From: Theocolax elegans
Lineage: Eukaryota; Arthropoda; Insecta; Hymenoptera; Cerocephalidae
DNA length: 64,000 bases
Direction of reading: 5' to 3'
NCBI GenBank assembly: GCA_026168455.1
Contig: CM047426.1
Location: forward strand, 74,675,986 to 74,739,985
Positions 59,661 to 64,000 of the stretch are shown one piece after another (within the stretch, counting starts at the first letter, position 1; every line of letters starts with the position of its first letter). The translations under genes and the position numbers were made by a program. Below the pieces are notes generated by a model. The model did no database searches. It had not been told where the DNA came from and saw only the letters and a program-made list of their open reading frames with translations.

Positions 59661-60760
59661 TAATGGCGATTTACGGCTAAGAAATGATTCTATATACCAA
59701 CCTACGTGTCACGATTATTATTTAAAACCTGTCGTTATCGTTATAATTCGGTCGATGGAAATCTCGGTGAAGGTAAATCGGCCAAGTAAACTTTACTTTA
59801 ATTACCTAGGACATTAAGTGTTAACATTAATCTTTTATAGATACGTGAATTTAAGCCCTTTTCCTTTTGATGGAGATGAATCGACTTGAAGATAGTATCT
59901 CTTTGATTGATTTTTAATAAATTTATTTCGACATATTTAACGGATATAGTTCTTCATCATAATTATTAATATCCTATTATAGATCGATTCTTACTTCGTT
60001 ATAACGAAGAAATATTTTTAAGCCAAGAAACATATTTAAGTATATATATTATCAAACAATTTTTCTTACTATAAATCTGAACATTTTATAATAGAATTAT
60101 AGTAAAAATATATTAAAGTAACCAAAATATAGCTTAGTGTTGTTTACACCCTCTTACTTGACGTAGGGTTTTTTGTGCACCCAAATATTACACGCGTTAT
60201 TATTGTATACTGAAAAATCAAGAGTTATTTTTATGCGCTGTAAAAATTGAACCACTATTTTTACTCGTTCCATAAAAATATATAACTATAAATTTGTTAG
60301 TGTATATATAAAGAAATCTGTTGAATTCTTAGGTTCACAATTTACCCTATATGCTTTTAACTTTTTATAACTATAAAGAGTTTTCGTTGTGCATGTTAAT
60401 TAATTATTTATTTACCATAAAAATAAGAGTAAATAACTTTAGACTCACGTTACTATACGAAAATAATTTTGATATTGTTTTTGTTATCATAATGGATATG
60501 TATTGAAAGATTTGCGTTGCTTAAACGCCATTTTTGAACATTGACTGTGTACTTACTAATATTTCGGTCAGTAAACCAATAATTGGTAATACAGAATAGA
60601 AGTGCTGCAAATACTTGGATTTGTACCAGTATAACGTAATAAATGTTAAATATATAATATTAAAATTAATAAAATACCCGAAGTGAGTAAAAGAAACAAA
60701 GTACGAAATGTAAAATAAATAAAAGTGTGTGAATTAGAAAAGGTAATGTAAAGTCTTATA
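59661..60760. other. AT-rich non-coding stretch
   Basis: Nothing recognised apart from short A/T runs. Confidence 0.55.
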
Positions 60761-60895
60761 GTTGCAATATCGAGGTAAGGCTTATAAGAGGCCATGCGCG
60801 AAACCAGGCTCGATGCAGCGCGAAACGGCCGGCGCATCGAGAAAGGTCAACGGCACCACGGCCCAAGGACACATTCTAGGCTCCGTGTGTATCGT

Positions 60896-60970
60896 CCTTC
60901 CCCCCCCCCCTCCCCCTCCCTCTCCACCCCTACCCAACCCCTCTCTCCCTCCCCTCCCGATCCCGGTCCC
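60896..60970 (-). other. Cytosine tract with G-quadruplex potential on the minus strand
   Basis: The + strand starts with C11 (60900-60910) and then has CCCCC, CCC, CCCC, CCC, CCCC, CCC, CCCC, CCC and further CCC runs with gaps mostly of one to seven bases. The minus strand therefore has more than nine G-runs of three or more in about 70 bases, well beyond the four needed for a quadruplex. The + strand could form an i-motif. Confidence 0.7.
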
Positions 60971-61080
60971 ATCCTCTCGGCTCTGCGGTCGCAGGATGCA
61001 CATAGGCGCGTCGAGAGCTCTCGCGCGACATGGATCTATATGGCGCGCTTTTACTCTCGTGTGCGTGTGACAGGTACCCG

Positions 61081-61100
61081 AGCCAACTCGAGCCAACTCG
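61081..61100. repeat. Tandem duplication of a 10-base unit
   Basis: AGCCAACTCG occurs twice without a gap in the island that also holds the C tract. Confidence 0.85.
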
Positions 61101-61160
61101 CGGTCTATCAGTGGTATATATATATGTACGTGCTTTTCTCTGATGCGCTATCCAAATTGC

Positions 61161-63690
61161 TTGATGGGAGATTAGTTTTAAACTAGAGTACTCAAGTGTA
61201 CGAATGAATTACTCTCTGGCTTTTTAAGATTGTTTATCTTTCCGAGTGTCCTTAATGATTACAAGTGCGAGTTTGCCTTATACATTAAGATGATAGTCCT
61301 GCTTACGGGCACTGTATAGTCCCTTGAATTCTACCACTTTCAACAAATACGTTTTATATTTCATCCATAATATTTTAGCTTCGCTATTCCGACTGAACCA
61401 TGAATTACATATCAATGAACTTGAATCTCTAACGTTACTCAGCTTTACTTATATACCAATCAAATTGGAATACATTAGTGCAATGCTAATATATTTGCTG
61501 ATACTAATGATATAATATAATATATTTTACTGTCTATAATTAGCTAAATGAATGAAATATGGTAATTATAATAAACCATTTCTTATCGAGCATTACAATG
61601 TTTTACGATAAAAATGAATGTAAAGTATTTTACATTTCGTATTATAATAACCAGTCGTGCAACTTTTAATTCGACTAAATTTTTTCTTACTTTGACACGA
61701 CACTAAAATTGTCTTCGTCTAACGCGGAAATAAATACTCGGGTGGAATGAATCTAGGTTGATAATTCTCAATCTAACTAATTTAAAAGTAAATAATGAGA
61801 AATAAATTGTACAATGACTTAAAAACAAGTTTCCCGCAATACATATGTTTAATGTTTCTTTTAACAGCGTTGTAGAAAACCACGATGGAAACTAAAAAAT
61901 TATAATCACGTATATAGAATCACGAAGCAAAATGTATCGTTAGAATTGGAAAGTACATTAATAGTAATCTAGAATCATTAGTGCATGACAGATGCATATA
62001 AATTTTAAATATCTAGAGTTGTACGATTATTTGTTTATAATACTTGACGTGTAATTTATTTATCTGATTATTTCGTTTCAATTGACAATCCCAGACGTTT
62101 TGTAATATATTCAAATGGATAAGAAGACGATTTTGTTTTACTCCTGATGTCGATTCGTTTTGTTTTTTTTTTGTATAAGGATTTCTATCAACTCGTTGTA
62201 TTCTAACATTATGTGCAATTTAAATACCATCGATAAGAAACTTGCTTGTATTTGATTTTTTTTAAATATAGTATCGCTAGTACAAATCAGTCTATTTAAA
62301 TGAATGAAAAATATAGTTTAGCTATTACATCATTTCGAATTTATTTGAATTCAGTTTCCAATATTATGTCATTTTAAAGTATGATTTGTTTATTAGACCA
62401 GATCAGTCCCTCGATTATTAATTTAAAGTAATAATGTTAATTATTTTTGCCTGTGACATAATCTTTATAAAGATATGTATGATTTTTTAATTTCGTGATC
62501 GGATTTTATCGTGCGTTTGCTTTTAATGTACTCGATGAAAGTCATTTTCATAAGATTAAAAATACCTTAAAAAATTGACAAGCGTTATTGAAGCAGATTA
62601 TGTTCTAAAAATTGGGAAAAAGTAGTAAGAAAACGCGTTCCATCGCAAAAAATAAACTATGAAAATATTTTTACGTATTTATGTATTTGAAATGGCTATA
62701 TCATACTTAAGAAAAATGTAATCCGTTTGCATTGTCAACGTGTTATTTTCGTCACATTTTTTAGCATTCACTAGCTAAGGACTAGCCATCAACTTATAAT
62801 TGGAAAAAAATAATATAATTATAGGTTTATATTGTTTAATATAATAAAAAAATATAAAAAAAGTTTAGATGAATTATAACACGTAACTTCCTATCAATAT
62901 AGTATCTTAACCGTCCAGGACAGAAAAAACCCACGATTTCGTAGGCATTTTGTAGGTAATTTTTTTCGAATCATATGTTAGTTTTGATTCATATCGATTC
63001 TTAAGCAGTACTTCTCCGATGAGTAACCAGCGATACTACCCAGTTGATGTTAGCTAGAGACTAGTCTGCTCAGCAGTTTCTCTGCTTTATTTTCTATATC
63101 GATGACCACCGATTGAAAAGCTACTTTCAAACTTACTTATAGTCTTGCTATCTTTGCAATAAGTATATGCTAAGATAATTACTAATCGATTAAAGATTTA
63201 TATAAATAAAATATCTGTTTCCAATTATTTTGATTCGTGGTAAATGACATACTGCTTGTATGTTCACACAGTGGTATTATACTCTCGTCAAACACGATGA
63301 GACCGTAACAATGGCAATTTGCCAAATTCACTAGTTTTAAAGATATTAGTACGTCGTTTTCACATGGTATCGATTTGAATCTGACCCAATTACGACGTAA
63401 AAGTAGCGTAATTTAATTTTGAAATTATTATAAAGTGTATTTAATTCATCTAGTAACCAAATATTTATTGAACCGAATTTAAAACTAATAAAAACTGAAA
63501 TTAAAGATCATGGGATTTGTCTTGTACGATTGAAACTTGAACAAACGAAATAAAAAATAGAGTGTAAATGAGAAAACGCGCGTTTAGTTATCTGGTATGG
63601 AAATGTGGAAATGTATATACAATCCCGGAGTGAGCATCGTATGTCCAACTTGTCAAAGCAAAAGAAGTAGCGAATCAAAACATTAATCGT
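61161..63690. other. AT-rich non-coding stretch
   Basis: AT-rich throughout; nothing recognised. GTAG|GTAATT near 62951-62960 is a weak splice-like word. Confidence 0.55.
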
Positions 63691-64000
63691 GGTAACTCGT
63701 TGAAATAAACACGCTCGATGCACAAAATCATTTCCTCCCATCGGTTTGAAACCTCGCATTACGCAATTAATCTCTTCATCCATAATTAAGTGGGCAAGGA
63801 CAAACGGACGCTTCCTCGGCTCGATCAACGCCTCTCGCGACTGGATATAAGCAGGAGTTACGCGGCGCCAACAATATCGAGCTAATGACACGTTGGTCGA
63901 TTGAAGCGTTAAGATGCCGACGATTATCGCACTTGGCCCACCGTCGCGATAGACATTCCCCTTCTTGGACCGGTTTTTCGACGCGCGTCCTACATTCGCG
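63691..64000. promoter_or_regulatory. CpG-rich island cut by the window edge
   Basis: CG-rich (GGCGCC, CGACGCGCGTCC) and continuing to the right edge. A 127-codon minus-strand frame (63508-63891, opening at GTG) overlaps it; its peptide matches nothing I recognise. It could be an island or the start of a feature outside the window. Confidence 0.25.

Larger units (their letters stand above)
60761..61160. promoter_or_regulatory. Strong CpG island with cytosine tract
   Basis: Contains the C-rich tract 60896-60970, a CpG-rich block (60961-61045), and a 10-base tandem duplication AGCCAACTCG at 61081-61100. Donor-like GAG|GTAAGG lies near 60772-60779 at the left edge. Frames of 102-130 codons are Pro- or Gly-rich translations of the C tract. 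Good promoter candidate by composition. Confidence 0.4.
1..64000 (+). other. Probable long intron or gene desert of an insect (hymenopteran-like) genome
   Basis: No reading frame in the window looks like a conserved protein, and no structural RNA or transposon was recognised. The DNA is AT-rich with scattered islands dense in CG dinucleotides, a pattern typical of bees and ants. Two joined 3'/5' splice-site motifs on the + strand (18877/18878 and 56341/56342) suggest that the window is transcribed left to right as part of a very long intron. The host gene cannot be named because no recognisable coding exon is present. A gene-free intergenic desert, for example around a developmental regulator, is the main alternative. 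Confidence 0.45.

Noticed and set aside
61055..61078. GTGCGTGTGACA resembles the core of insect miR-210.
   Set aside because: The match is about 12 bases; the rest of the mature sequence differs and no hairpin arm lies upstream or downstream.
60762..61186. Proline-rich + frames and a glycine-rich - frame.
   Set aside because: They are produced by the cytosine tract and are open in several phases.
505..62232. Shared word AATTTAAATACCATCG near 503-518 and 62218-62233.
   Set aside because: A single AT-rich 16-base match is near chance expectation and does not extend.

Overview
This 64 kb window is AT-rich eukaryotic DNA broken up by short CpG-rich islands. It shows no complete protein-coding gene, rRNA, tRNA or snRNA, no recognisable transposon and no CRISPR array. 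The base pattern is long AT-rich stretches alternating with islands of a few hundred bases that are full of CG steps (TCGCG, CGCGA, GCGCGC). Together with (GA)n and (TG)n microsatellites, intron-type splice signals and an apparent lack of mobile elements, this best fits a hymenopteran insect such as a bee or ant. That assignment rests on composition only.

Layout. A TATA-like box with a strong 5' splice site (756-819) and a CpG island (1261-1960) with a GC-rich hairpin lie near the left end. Then follow AT-rich DNA, purine-rich islands (5382-5620, 6960-7210), an E2F-like palindrome (9245-9267) and CpG islands at 10.7, 13.3-13.8 and 17.4-18.2 kb. An island at 20.1-20.5 kb switches from purine to pyrimidine. 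From 20.5 to 29.2 kb the DNA is an AT-rich desert with small islands. Further islands lie at 29.2-29.9, 31.1-31.8, 34.0-34.4, 35.9-36.8, 38.3-38.5, 39.0-40.1, 40.9-41.1, 42.4-42.9, 46.0-46.4, 47.2-48.4, 50.2-50.9, 51.4-51.9, 53.1-53.4, 55.2-55.8, 57.2-58.3, 59.0-59.7, 60.8-61.2 and 63.7-64.0 kb. Several carry microsatellites, Z-DNA-prone tracts or a cytosine tract with G-quadruplex potential on the minus strand (60896-60970).

The most interesting signal is a pair of sites where a good 3' splice site is joined directly to a 5' splice site on the + strand, at 18877/18878 and 56341/56342. These match the recursive-splicing 'ratchet point' (zero-length exon) arrangement known from long Drosophila introns. 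Each is followed 50-60 bases later by a second GTAA-type 5' site, so each could instead define a short exon. The simplest reading is that much or all of the window is one very long intron of a + strand gene whose main exons lie outside it, and that the islands are enhancers, alternative promoters or small non-coding exons. This is an inference. RNA-seq, cross-species alignment or homology search would decide it. Open reading frames up to about 200 codons occur, but they sit in islands that are open on both strands or in low-complexity repeats, and none resembles a protein family I recognise.
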